Part shown: piece after piece, positions 18,453-27,184 of the stretch
How positions within the stretch are numbered: position 1 is the first letter of the stretch
Layout: each line of letters starts with the position of its first letter
DNA from: Prolixibacteraceae bacterium
GTDB lineage: Bacteria; Bacteroidota; Bacteroidia; Bacteroidales; Prolixibacteraceae
Length of the DNA stretch: 64,000 nt
NCBI GenBank assembly: GCA_028683385.1
Contig: JAQUIJ010000004.1
Coordinates: 275,416 to 339,415 of the forward strand
Direction: 5' to 3'
Position numbers and translations under genes: made by a program
The notes under the pieces: generated by a model
What the model saw: only the letters and a program-made list of their open reading frames with translations
Databases searched by the model: none
Told to the model about the DNA's origin: nothing

Positions 18453-21071
18453 ATGCAATTACGATCGGCCTTTTATTTTATTTTATTTTTATTTTCTTCG
18501 ATTTTAGTTGTGGCTCAAACGCCCGAAAAATATAACCTTTCAGTTGATTCTACTGTTAATAGGCTTGCAGGAATTAAAAGAGTATATGTTGCTACAAGAA
18601 TTAGTAACAGACCAAAAATAGATGGAAAGCTAAATGATGCCTGTTGGGAAACCGGTGTTTGGGCAGGAGGATTTACACAACAGGTACCTAATCAGGGAAA
18701 GTTACCTTCACAAGAGACTGAAATAAAAATCTTATACGATAACAACAACCTTTACGTGGGATTTAAATGCTTCGATAAAGGTCCAGGGAAAATAAGACCG
18801 ATTTTGAGCCGGAGAGACGAAATGGCTGGCGATATTGCTGGTATTGCTCTCGATTCGTATCATGATAAACAGACTGCCTATGAGTTTAATGTTGCTGCAT
18901 CAGGGCAAAAAGTAGATTTAGTTCATTTGGGTGCGTACAACTGGGATTTTAACTGGGATGCCGTTTGGGATGGAAAAGCAAAAGTTTCTGATTCGATCTG
19001 GACTTCTGAGTTGGAGATTCCATTCAGCCAAATCCACTTTGCTCCAGGGAAGGAGCAAATATGGGGTATGCATATTTGGCGTTGGATCGACCGCTACAAT
19101 GAAGAAGACCAATGGAAGCTAATACCAATTGATGCACCTGCCATGGTTTATCTTTTTGGTGAACTACGAGGCATTGAAGGTATTAAACCGAAAACCAACT
19201 ATGAGTTCCTACCATACTTGAATACCCGTTTCAGCCCAAATACCGACCAGAAAGATAAAATGATTTACGGAGCTGGCCTAAATGGAAAAATTGGCCTGAA
19301 TTCCGGGTTTACACTCGACTATGCATTTAATCCTGATTTTGGACAGATTGAAGCCGATCCCTCAGTGCTCAATTTAACCACGTATGAAGTTTTTAATGAA
19401 GAAAAAAGGCCATTTTTCCTGGAAGGAAATACCATTCTCGATTATAGCATGAATGGAGATATGCTTTTTTATAGTCGACGGATTGGCCATGCACCAAGCT
19501 ATTACCCAGATCTTGAAGATAATCAAATCCTCTCCATTTCAGATAATACTCCCATTTTGAGCGCTTTAAAATTGACTGGAAAAACCAAGAACGGTTTGTC
19601 AGTTGGCGTGGTTCAAAGTATTACAGCAAAAGAGAATGCTACCATTTACTCAGGTGATTCAAAATCGAAAATTGCAGTCGAGCCATTTACCAACTTTATG
19701 GTCGGTCGGATTAAACAAGATTTTAATAAAGGAAATACCGTGTTAGGCGGTATGGTAACTTCAACATACCGGAATATTGACGATGATCACTTAAACTTTC
19801 TTTCCAAATCAGCTTTAGCCGGAGGAATCGACTTTCAGCATAACTGGAAAAAACGTAAATATTTTGTCGATTTTAAAGGGTTTTTCAGCGATATACAAGG
19901 CGATAAACAGGCTATTTCGAATCTGCAACTTTCGCCGGTGCATTATTTCCAACGAGTCGACGCCGACTATCTGGAGTATGATCCGGATAGAACAAGTCTT
20001 TCCGGATGGGGTGGTTTATTAAAAGGTGGAAAACGAAGTGGAAAATTTCGAGCTACAGGCTCTTTAAACTGGCGTTCTCCAGGCGTTGATTTCAACGATG
20101 TAGGATATTTGTATCAGGCCGATATGGTTAACGAACTGGTTAATCTGAAATATACGGTTAGTAAACCAAAAGGAATTGTCAGGAGTTACTTCGTTGAATT
20201 TGAGCAGGAACACGATTGGAGTTATGGCTTCGAAAATACCCTTGACCGTTTAAAATTACATGGTTACCTTCAGCTAAATAACCTTTGGAGTGCTCATTTG
20301 AACCTAAAAAAGAACTTCAATATTTATGATACCCGAGAGTTACGTGGTGGACCAAATTTGTACAAAGATGGGTATAATGATATCGAACTTTTTATACAAA
20401 CAAACTCTGTAAAAAAATTCTGGGCCGGATTGGGTCCAAGATTTAAATTTTTCTCCGATAAAATTTCGAGTACTTCTTATTATACACTCTTTTTAAAATG
20501 GCAGATCAATGATCGGTTCAACATTACATCCCGAACCGTACTGGATCAATCCATTGATCATCATCAGTTTGTGAGGCAAACCATAGATGTGACTGGAAAT
20601 TCGCATTATCTCGTCGGCACAATCGACCGTAATACGCTTTCTTCAACACTTCGTTTTGAATATTATATTTCGCCTGAAATATCTATTCAATATTATGGAA
20701 ATCCGTATGCATCGACCGGAACCTATTCAAATTTCAGGGAAGTTGCTGATGCATCCAATCAATCACTGGAAAAGCGATACGTTAGTCTGGATAATTCTGC
20801 TTTGATAAACAATCGCTATACTTTAAATAGAAACAGTGTTGCTACTTATAACATTGCAAATCCCGATTTTAACTTCCAGGAGTTCCGGTCAAATTTGGTA
20901 GGACGTTGGGAATTCAGACCAGGATCGACCTTATATTTGGTTTGGACAAATACCCGTTCCAGTTATTCCGATCAATTGAATCAGTCGATTTGGAAGAGTT
21001 TTGGAAACATCATGAACGTAAAAGCTGAAAATGTATTCATGCTTAAATTTAGCTACTGGTTTTCTTTATAA
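18453..21071 (+). CDS. DUF5916 protein with CBM9-like N-terminal domain, probable outer membrane protein
   Basis: 872 residues. Signal peptide (MQLRSAFYFILFLFSSILVV, cleavage near AQ), then a carbohydrate-binding-module-9-like domain (about 45-220; KIDGKLNDACWETGVWAGGF, YDNNNLYVGFKCFD, IWTSELEIPFSQIHF). The long C-terminal DUF5916 region (about 235-872) contains FNPDFGQIEADPSVLNLTTYE and EEKRPFFLEGN and ends in an aromatic residue, as expected for an outer membrane barrel. The function of the family is unknown. An upstream in-frame ATG (18369) would add a non-signal-like 28 residues. Followed by a MATE exporter gene 37 nt downstream. Confidence 0.88.
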   Translation: MQLRSAFYFILFLFSSILVVAQTPEKYNLSVDSTVNRLAGIKRVYVATRISNRPKIDGKLNDACWETGVWAGGFTQQVPNQGKLPSQETEIKILYDNNNLYVGFKCFDKGPGKIRPILSRRDEMAGDIAGIALDSYHDKQTAYEFNVAASGQKVDLVHLGAYNWDFNWDAVWDGKAKVSDSIWTSELEIPFSQIHFAPGKEQIWGMHIWRWIDRYNEEDQWKLIPIDAPAMVYLFGELRGIEGIKPKTNYEFLPYLNTRFSPNTDQKDKMIYGAGLNGKIGLNSGFTLDYAFNPDFGQIEADPSVLNLTTYEVFNEEKRPFFLEGNTILDYSMNGDMLFYSRRIGHAPSYYPDLEDNQILSISDNTPILSALKLTGKTKNGLSVGVVQSITAKENATIYSGDSKSKIAVEPFTNFMVGRIKQDFNKGNTVLGGMVTSTYRNIDDDHLNFLSKSALAGGIDFQHNWKKRKYFVDFKGFFSDIQGDKQAISNLQLSPVHYFQRVDADYLEYDPDRTSLSGWGGLLKGGKRSGKFRATGSLNWRSPGVDFNDVGYLYQADMVNELVNLKYTVSKPKGIVRSYFVEFEQEHDWSYGFENTLDRLKLHGYLQLNNLWSAHLNLKKNFNIYDTRELRGGPNLYKDGYNDIELFIQTNSVKKFWAGLGPRFKFFSDKISSTSYYTLFLKWQINDRFNITSRTVLDQSIDHHQFVRQTIDVTGNSHYLVGTIDRNTLSSTLRFEYYISPEISIQYYGNPYASTGTYSNFREVADASNQSLEKRYVSLDNSALINNRYTLNRNSVATYNIANPDFNFQEFRSNLVGRWEFRPGSTLYLVWTNTRSSYSDQLNQSIWKSFGNIMNVKAENVFMLKFSYWFSL

Positions 21072-21108
21072 TTCCTTTTCTTTGTCCTGAATTTTTGAAA
21101 TCAAAATT

Positions 21109-22446
21109 GTGAAGTTCTCCGACTATATTCCTGTTTACAGGAAAAATCTGACATTGGCAATCCCTGTTATCTTTTCGCAACTTGGGCAGGTCACTGTTAA
21201 TCTGGCTGATAATATGATGGTTGGGCATGTTGGTACAACTGAGCTAGCGGCGGCCTCATTTGCCATAAATGTCTTTCATATCGGAATGTTGTTTGGACTT
21301 GGGATAACCCTTGGGCTTACTCCTTTGGTGGGTCAATCTTTTAGTGCCCGAAATAAAAGGAATACAGCAAGCTGGTTTAAGAATGGAGTATTGGTCTATT
21401 TTGCTGCATCCATTGTTTTGAGCATATTTATGTCGGCACTTGTTCTTTTTATGGACAGGATGGGGCAAAGCGATGACGTTGTTCAAAAGGCAATCCCATA
21501 TTATCTGATTCAGGTTTCTTCATTAGTTCCGTTGATGCTTTTCTTCTCAGTCAAACAGTTCTTCGAAGGAATTGGAAATACTAAAATTGCAATGGTAATT
21601 ACAATTGGAGCCAATCTGCTCAATATCGGATTAAATTATGTTCTTATTTATGGAAAAATGGGGTTTCCGGCCTTTGGGCTCAATGGAGCTGGTTTTGCTA
21701 CCCTAATTTCCAGAATTATTATGCCAATTGTGTTTGTATTGATCATTTTAAAACAGAAGGATTTTAAGGGTTATCTGACGGAAGCACTACATTCTGGCTT
21801 TGAGAAACTAAAGATCAGAAGAATCATTTCAATCGGTCTGCCAATCGGTTTGCAAATGGTTATTGAAATTCTCGCATTCAGTCTGGGAGCAATCATGTTA
21901 GGCTGGATCTCGAAAGAATCACTTGCTGGTCATCAGGTCGCTATCAGCATGGCTGCAATGACCTATATGATTTCATTTGGCCTGGCTTCAGGAACAACAA
22001 TACGTGTGAGCCATGCATTTGGAGAACACGACCTGAAAGAAGTTAAACATGCTGTTTACGCATCGTTGCATATGGTTATTGCATTTATGTCGCTGATGGG
22101 AATTCTCTTTATCCTTCTACGAAATCAGGTTCCTTTTCTCTTTACATCCGATCCGAATGTTATAAAAGTTGCTGCCGGATTGCTTATTGTTGGCGCTTTC
22201 TTCCAGATTTTTGACGGAATTCAGGTTGTTTTGCTCGGTGCACTTCGTGGGATTGCCGATGTCCGAATTCCTATGTTTATGGCCTTTTTCTCGTATATCG
22301 TGGTGAGTCTACCTATTAGTTATCTGTTAGCTTTTGTATTCAATTTTGGCTATTCCGGAGTTTGGATCGGTTTTGTATTTGGACTTTCAACTGCCGCTGT
22401 TTTATTCGGATTGAGGCTCAGAAATCAGATTCATAAATTTGGTTAA
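21109..22446 (+). CDS. MATE family efflux transporter
   Basis: Cation-coupled multidrug/toxin exporter of the inner membrane, 445 residues with about 12 membrane helices in two homologous halves. The N-terminal half shows VTVNLADNMMVGHVGTTELAA and GLGITLGLTPLVGQSFSARN, the C-terminal half SLAGHQVAISMAAMTYMISF and ASGTTIRVSHAFGEHD. The start is GTG, 37 nt after the DUF5916 gene, so co-transcription is likely. Substrate unknown. A terminator follows. Confidence 0.94.
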   Translation: MKFSDYIPVYRKNLTLAIPVIFSQLGQVTVNLADNMMVGHVGTTELAAASFAINVFHIGMLFGLGITLGLTPLVGQSFSARNKRNTASWFKNGVLVYFAASIVLSIFMSALVLFMDRMGQSDDVVQKAIPYYLIQVSSLVPLMLFFSVKQFFEGIGNTKIAMVITIGANLLNIGLNYVLIYGKMGFPAFGLNGAGFATLISRIIMPIVFVLIILKQKDFKGYLTEALHSGFEKLKIRRIISIGLPIGLQMVIEILAFSLGAIMLGWISKESLAGHQVAISMAAMTYMISFGLASGTTIRVSHAFGEHDLKEVKHAVYASLHMVIAFMSLMGILFILLRNQVPFLFTSDPNVIKVAAGLLIVGAFFQIFDGIQVVLLGALRGIADVRIPMFMAFFSYIVVSLPISYLLAFVFNFGYSGVWIGFVFGLSTAAVLFGLRLRNQIHKFG

Positions 22447-22462
22447 CTCTGTTTATAGCAAG

Positions 22463-22492
22463 AAAAGGCAACCCACTAAAGAGTTGCCTTTT
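22463..22492 (+). terminator. Rho-independent terminator
   Basis: Stem AAAAGGCAAC (22463-22472) / GTTGCCTTTT (22483-22492), 10-nt loop, shortly after the MATE gene. Confidence 0.85.
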
Positions 22493-22562
22493 ATAAAGTT
22501 ATCAACTATCAAACTTAAAATTGATACCGTTTTAATAAGTCTGATAATTGACAATTCGGAAA

Positions 22563-24584
22563 TTAATTATTTAGTCTTCCGGCAGCTATCCATGCCTTGA
22601 TAATTGATTGTTCAGCTGCGGTTACGCCCATTTTGGGGTACATTGATGAATTATCAATCTGACTGTTACTTAATTTTGAAACCGTTGTATAATTTGTAAT
22701 GCTAATACCTGCAGTAGGATTTGTCGCACCATGACAAGGCATACATTTACTTTGTAGGATTGGCAATACCTGTGTGGCAAAAGATATTACTGTAGCTGCC
22801 GGAGCTGTAGTGAAACTCCATGTATAATTGCTCGCCAATGCATTCCCTGTTGCATCTTTGGCTCCGGTTGTAATTGTTCCGGTATAAACCGTATTTGCTG
22901 CCAGAGCACTCGAAGGAGTGAATGTTGCAGTTGTTCCTGAATAAACCACGGTACCTGCAACGGCTGTTGTGCCTTGTTTCAATGTGAAACTGGTTGTATT
23001 AATTGTAGCCGAATTCATGGCTTCACTGAAAGTTACTGCCGGGTGAATACTTGTTGCCACATTAGTTGTGTTATTTGCAGGAATAACGGAAAGTACTGTT
23101 GGTGGAGTTACATCAACAGGAGCAGCCGGAGCCGTAGTAAAACTCCATATGTAATTGCTCGTCAATGCATTCCCTGCTACGTCTTTCGCTCCGGTTGTAA
23201 TGGTGCCGGTATAAACCGTATTTGCGGCCAGAGCATTTGAAGGAGTGAATGTTGCAGTTGTTCCTGAATAAACCACGGTACCTGCAACGGCTGTTGTGCC
23301 TTGTTTCAATGTGAAACTGGTTGTATTAATTGTAGCCGAATTCATGGCTTCACTGAAAGTTGCCGATGGATGACTGCTAGTTGCTACATTAGTTGTGTTA
23401 TTTGCAGGAATAACCGAAAGTACTGTTGGTGGAGTTACATCAACAGGAGCAGCTGTAGCCGTAGTAAAACTCCAAGTATAATTGCTCGCCAATGCATTCC
23501 CTGCTAGGTCTTTCGCTCCGGTTGTTATTGTTCCGGTATAAACCGTATTTGCGGCCAGAGCGCTTGAAGGAGTAAATGTCGCAGTAGTGCCTGAGTAAGC
23601 CACAGTTCCAGAAATAGCAGTAGTTCCCTGTTTCAGTGTGAAGTTTGTTGCGTTAATAGTTGTTACATTCATGGCTTCACTAAAAGTTGCTGTAACCTTG
23701 CTGTTTAATGCAATTGCTGTAGTATTATTTGTGGGAACAACCGATAGAACTGTTGGCGGAGTTACATCAGTACCACTTCCAACAGTTGTGAAGCTCCAGG
23801 TATAAGTGCTTGCCGATTTATTATTATCATCATCTTCTTCATCATCATCACTGCTACTTTTCGTTCCGAAAACAACTTTACCGGTATATACCAACTTTGC
23901 TGTTAAAGCATTCGTTGGACTAAATGTTGCTGTTTTTCCTGAAAAAGTTAACGTACCAGTCACAGCGGTTGTTCCTTGCCATAGGCTAATAGTTACTAAT
24001 TTAGTCATCGATGATGTCATTTCCTGGTTAAATGTAACAGTAGGCTTGACATTCGTAGCTACTTCAGTTGCATTTTTAAGAGGTGTTACCGAAACAACTG
24101 AAAGTGAATTGTTTTGTCGGTGCTTTCCAGTCTTAAACGACCACGAATGTTCTCCAGCCCCTTTGCTTGAACCACTTTTTAGTGAATTTGTAAGTATAGC
24201 AGTGTAATTGGTTTCTGGCTTTAGGTCTGCAGTTGGCGTAAAATTAATTGTTGTGCCAGAAGTTGTTATCGTTCCGGGAACCGGGATGGTTCCTTCTTTT
24301 AAGGTTAGTGTAGAAGCAGATACATCTGATGCACTTGTAGTACTTTTAAAGGTAACTGCAATAACCGGGTTAATAACAACAGTGTCTGCATGATTGGCTG
24401 GAAATGTTTCAGCAATGGATGCGTTTAGAACAGGATCTGTGACTGGCTGATCCTTTAATGCTTCCTTTGTACATCCGTTTATAAAAACAGCTATTAAAAT
24501 AATGTTTATAGCTGTACCGAAAATTCCGAAATAAACCTTGTTTTTTCTAATTTTTGGATTTCTTCTCTCTCTCTTTGCTCTCAT
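22563..24584 (-). CDS. Lipoprotein with five Ig-like (Big_5) repeats and C-terminal CxxCH heme motif
   Basis: 673 residues. A basic N-terminus is followed by a hydrophobic stretch and lipobox-like FINGC (Cys38), so it is probably a lipoprotein. Five Big_5-type Ig-like domains follow (about 58-152, 160-268, 274-374, 381-481, 488-588). Domains 3-5 share the pattern DVTPPTVLSVxPxNNTT...TFSEAMN...YTGTITTGAKD. Domain 2 has an acidic insert (SSSDDDEEDDDNNKS). The last about 80 residues contain SKCMPCHGATNP, a single CxxCH motif as in c-type cytochromes. Function unknown; possibly a surface protein with a redox head. Convergent with the MATE gene. Confidence 0.82.
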   Translation of the reverse strand: MRAKRERRNPKIRKNKVYFGIFGTAINIILIAVFINGCTKEALKDQPVTDPVLNASIAETFPANHADTVVINPVIAVTFKSTTSASDVSASTLTLKEGTIPVPGTITTSGTTINFTPTADLKPETNYTAILTNSLKSGSSKGAGEHSWSFKTGKHRQNNSLSVVSVTPLKNATEVATNVKPTVTFNQEMTSSMTKLVTISLWQGTTAVTGTLTFSGKTATFSPTNALTAKLVYTGKVVFGTKSSSDDDEEDDDNNKSASTYTWSFTTVGSGTDVTPPTVLSVVPTNNTTAIALNSKVTATFSEAMNVTTINATNFTLKQGTTAISGTVAYSGTTATFTPSSALAANTVYTGTITTGAKDLAGNALASNYTWSFTTATAAPVDVTPPTVLSVIPANNTTNVATSSHPSATFSEAMNSATINTTSFTLKQGTTAVAGTVVYSGTTATFTPSNALAANTVYTGTITTGAKDVAGNALTSNYIWSFTTAPAAPVDVTPPTVLSVIPANNTTNVATSIHPAVTFSEAMNSATINTTSFTLKQGTTAVAGTVVYSGTTATFTPSSALAANTVYTGTITTGAKDATGNALASNYTWSFTTAPAATVISFATQVLPILQSKCMPCHGATNPTAGISITNYTTVSKLSNSQIDNSSMYPKMGVTAAEQSIIKAWIAAGRLNN
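22775..23755 (-). repeat. Tandem 327-bp repeats encoding Ig-like domains 3-5
   Basis: The block GGTGGAGTTACATCAACAGG recurs at 23101 and 23428, a period of 327 bp (109 codons). The two copies encoding domains 4 and 5 are nearly identical over most of their length; the copy for domain 3 has diverged. The boundaries are approximate. Such repeats are prone to recombination and copy-number change. Confidence 0.85.
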
Positions 24585-25116
24585 GTTTAATTAAAAAATT
24601 GTGAAAAAACTATAAATTGGTATCATCGAAAAAACATTGATTGTCTAAAATTTATTGTAGTATTTGTCTTCTTATCAGCTATCTTTTAGTTTTATTAACA
24701 TCTAATTTAGCATATTGAAAAATAGTTTGATTATTTAAAATGTTGAATATTTGATTTTTGAATATTTTTTCTTTTGACTTGGATACTGAAAATCAATTTA
24801 AATGAAAACGCATAATCTATTCTAACAGCCAATATTCATATGACATGATAAGTCCGGCAGGCAAATAGATTAAATAAATCAAAATCAGCTTGTCCATTTT
24901 AATATCGATTTTTAAATATTCTTAGCCAAATAAATCCACCGCCGGGTAAAGAAAATATTATTCAGCATAAATTTATTGATTATTCATTTGATTGTCTTAA
25001 CTTTAAGAATCTGAAAAAACTACCCCGAATGAATGTGTTTGTCCTATCCTACCCAATTAAGAATCAAGTGGCTTGGTGCATTTTGGTGGGCTCATTTATC
25101 AAAATAGTACTTTCCA
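24585..25116. other. Long intergenic region upstream of the LuxR-type regulator
   Basis: 532 bp between the divergent Ig-repeat lipoprotein and response-regulator genes. AT-rich, no ORF, no hairpin terminator and no recognised RNA. Presumably holds both promoters. Confidence 0.5.
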
Positions 25117-26193
25117 ATGAAATTCAAAAATAAAATACTGGTCATTGATGATGACACTATTCAGTCAAAACTAATTCACAATATACTCACATCACAAAAT
25201 TACGATGTTTGCTTGGCTAAAAATGGAGCAATGGGTATTCAGAAAGCATTTGAATACAATCCAGACTTGATTTTGTGTGATATTATTATGAATCCAATCG
25301 ATGGTTATCAGGTGTATAATGTTTTAAAAGAAAGTTCATTACTTGATCAGGTTCCTTTCATTTTTATTACGGGTAATTCTGATTTGAATGACATTCGACG
25401 AGGAATGATTCTGGGTGCGGATGATTATTTTGTAAAACCTTTTAAAAATGAGGAGCTTATTATTACCATTGAAAAGAGATTAAGAAAATACCTAAAATTG
25501 AAAGAAATTGGTAAACGTGAGTTTAATACTGTATTTAGAATATCGCCAAACGGAATTTTTCTTTTTGATGGGAATGCCATTTTAAATGTTAATCCAGCTT
25601 TGATTGAAATGTTGGGTTTGAGTGCTGATCAATTGAAATACAAAACAATAGAAGATTTGATAGATGCGGTTTCTTATCTTAAAATTGAAGATAAGATTAA
25701 TCAGTGCTCTAAAGGAGTAATCGATTCGTTCGCAGAAAATGTATTTCTGAAAACAATGAAAATGGGATTGTGTGAAGTTTGTCTTCATATTTCTGTATAC
25801 GAAAAGTTATCGAGCTACTCCCTGATGCTTGGCCTTTTTACCCCTATTCAAGTTAACAGCGATGAAAATGATGGTTTTTTATCTGGCGTTTTTGGAAAAC
25901 TAAAGAAAGAAAAAATGGTGGTGAATGAATCTTTTGAAAGACCCTCGACTCAAGTATTAGCTAACCCAGATGTTAAAGTGGAGTGTCGCGGGCAGGGTTT
26001 CTTTTCTAAACGAGAGATCGAAGTACTTTGTCTTTCGATGGAAGGACTGCCAATGAAACAAATTGCTGATAAATTGTCGATTTCCGATCGAACGGTTGAA
26101 AAGCATCGCGCAAACCTGATGGTAAAAACCAACTCCAAAAATATGATAGAAGTAATTGTCTTTGCACTTCGTAATAATTTAATAGAAATATGA
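25117..26193 (+). CDS. REC - PAS-like - LuxR-type response regulator next to curli genes
   Basis: 358 residues, clear paralogue of the protein at 5931-7013. The receiver domain (about 1-125) has acidic cluster DDD at 11-13, phospho-acceptor D55 in LILCDIIMNP, and K107 in DDYFVKPF. The PAS-like middle (about 130-245) contains VFRISPNGIFLFDGNAILN. The C-terminal LuxR helix-turn-helix (about 288-350) contains LSISDRTVEKHRANLM. It lies directly upstream of the curli-type genes, on the same strand but separated by a terminator and about 500 bp. By position it is the best candidate for their regulator, a role played by the LuxR-type CsgD in enterobacteria; this is inference. No cognate kinase is adjacent. 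Confidence 0.87.
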   Translation: MKFKNKILVIDDDTIQSKLIHNILTSQNYDVCLAKNGAMGIQKAFEYNPDLILCDIIMNPIDGYQVYNVLKESSLLDQVPFIFITGNSDLNDIRRGMILGADDYFVKPFKNEELIITIEKRLRKYLKLKEIGKREFNTVFRISPNGIFLFDGNAILNVNPALIEMLGLSADQLKYKTIEDLIDAVSYLKIEDKINQCSKGVIDSFAENVFLKTMKMGLCEVCLHISVYEKLSSYSLMLGLFTPIQVNSDENDGFLSGVFGKLKKEKMVVNESFERPSTQVLANPDVKVECRGQGFFSKREIEVLCLSMEGLPMKQIADKLSISDRTVEKHRANLMVKTNSKNMIEVIVFALRNNLIEI

Positions 26194-26337
26194 AACGAAC
26201 ATGACAAAACCTACTCATTTTGACGCGCAAGAGTTTGATTGTTATTTGTCATTAAGTTCTGTCTGACAATTAAAAAAAAATATAAATAGATGAAATAAAT
26301 TATTTCACATTTCCTTCATGTTATTTTTCCATTGCAT

Positions 26338-26378
26338 AATACCGTTTAAAGTTCAAATCTTTTAACGGTATTTTTTTT
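26338..26378 (+). terminator. Rho-independent terminator after the regulator gene
   Basis: AATACCGTT (26338-26346) pairs with AACGGTATT (26364-26372), followed by a run of T. It separates the regulator transcript from the curli genes. Confidence 0.85.
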
Positions 26379-26470
26379 GTTCAAAAACAACAGCTTCAAT
26401 TTTTCATTTCAAATAATTTTTATTTGGTGCTGTCTTCCGCTTGGTTCCCAATCTTCATTAAAGTCAATAG

Positions 26471-26517
26471 GTGAAATCACCCATTTTTTATTCGATTTTC
26501 TTTTGCGTGAATTCACG
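26471..26517. promoter_or_regulatory. Pair of GTGAWWTCAC dyads, candidate operator
   Basis: GTGAAATCAC at 26471-26480 and GTGAATTCAC at 26507-26516; the second is the centre of a perfect 12-bp palindrome, CGTGAATTCACG. The two copies start 36 bp apart, about 170-220 bp before the first curlin-like gene. They look like binding sites for a dimeric regulator; the link to the neighbouring LuxR-type protein is inferred from position only. Confidence 0.45.
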
Positions 26518-26689
26518 TATTGACTCCTGCTAGTTAATAGTTGAATTTTACAGTAATTGTGAAACAAGGGATAAAACACATTTTATAATTTTTCTGCAAA
26601 GTATCGTAGTTGCAAATTAGTGCTTAATATAAAGTAAATTAAAAGTGAATTCCCTCATTTTTCGAAAATCCGTTAATGAACCAAAAGTA

Positions 26690-27073
26690 ATGAAGACGAT
26701 CTTCACCCTTATTGCTTTGTGCTTTTTTTGCCTGTCTGGGGTGACAGGGCCAGAAGCTGTGAACCAAAAAAAACCAAGAAAGCTAAAAGCCACAGCGATT
26801 GGTATCAGTGAAGAAAAATCGAATGGCGATTCTTCCAATTATGCCATTGACATCAATGGACTGCAAAATGTGGTGACTATTACGACCGATTCATTAAAAG
26901 TACAAACAGACAAAACATTACCTGTTAAAGCGAATGCCAGTAACACCATTGTCATTAATGGGCAAGGCAATACCATTGCCATTAACCAGGAAAATAAAAA
27001 CAACAAAGTAGTTATTTCTCAAAACGGAAATAACAACAGCGTTAATATTTCACAATCCAGTCATCAACCATAA
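26690..27073 (+). CDS. Short curlin-like secreted protein
   Basis: 127 residues with a signal peptide (MKTIFTLIALCFFCLSGVTG). A basic region (QKKPRKLKATAIG) and a non-repeat region follow. The C-terminal about 40 residues form curlin-like Asn/Gln half-repeats: NTIVINGQGNTIAINQENKN and NKVVISQNGNNNSVNISQS. It is the first gene of the curli-type cluster. With so few repeats it could be a nucleator or minor subunit (CsgB-like role) rather than the main fibre protein. The start at 26690 is chosen over a GTG at 26645 because it begins directly at the signal peptide. Confidence 0.75.
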   Translation: MKTIFTLIALCFFCLSGVTGPEAVNQKKPRKLKATAIGISEEKSNGDSSNYAIDINGLQNVVTITTDSLKVQTDKTLPVKANASNTIVINGQGNTIAINQENKNNKVVISQNGNNNSVNISQSSHQP

Positions 27074-27184
27074 AAAATAAAGAAAGGAGGTTATTGCGAT
27101 TTTGTTGAAGAAGGGTTTTATAAAAATTACAAACAATACAAGTTTTATTTTATTCACTTAATTATTAATTAAAAACCAAAAATC

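Larger units (their letters stand above)
26194..26689. other. Curli operon upstream regulatory region
   Basis: 496 bp. It holds an 8-bp-arm dyad TGAAATAAATTATTTCA (26291-26307), the regulator's terminator (26338-26372), and two GTGAWWTCAC dyads. I find no clear TAnnTTTG promoter. A GTG at 26645 is in frame with the first curlin-like gene but the ATG at 26690 is preferred. Confidence 0.55.

Noticed and set aside
22775-23755. Direct repeats that could suggest a CRISPR or satellite array
   Set aside because: They are 327-bp in-frame repeats inside the Ig-domain lipoprotein gene and have no spacer structure.
23806-24207. 133-codon plus-strand reading frame
   Set aside because: Antisense shadow of the Ig-repeat lipoprotein gene; hydrophobic low-complexity translation arising from Thr/Ser-rich codons.
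26400-26460. Sigma-54 type promoter before the curli genes (TTTGGTGC... region)
   Set aside because: The GG and GC elements do not match the TGGCAC-N5-TTGCA pattern.
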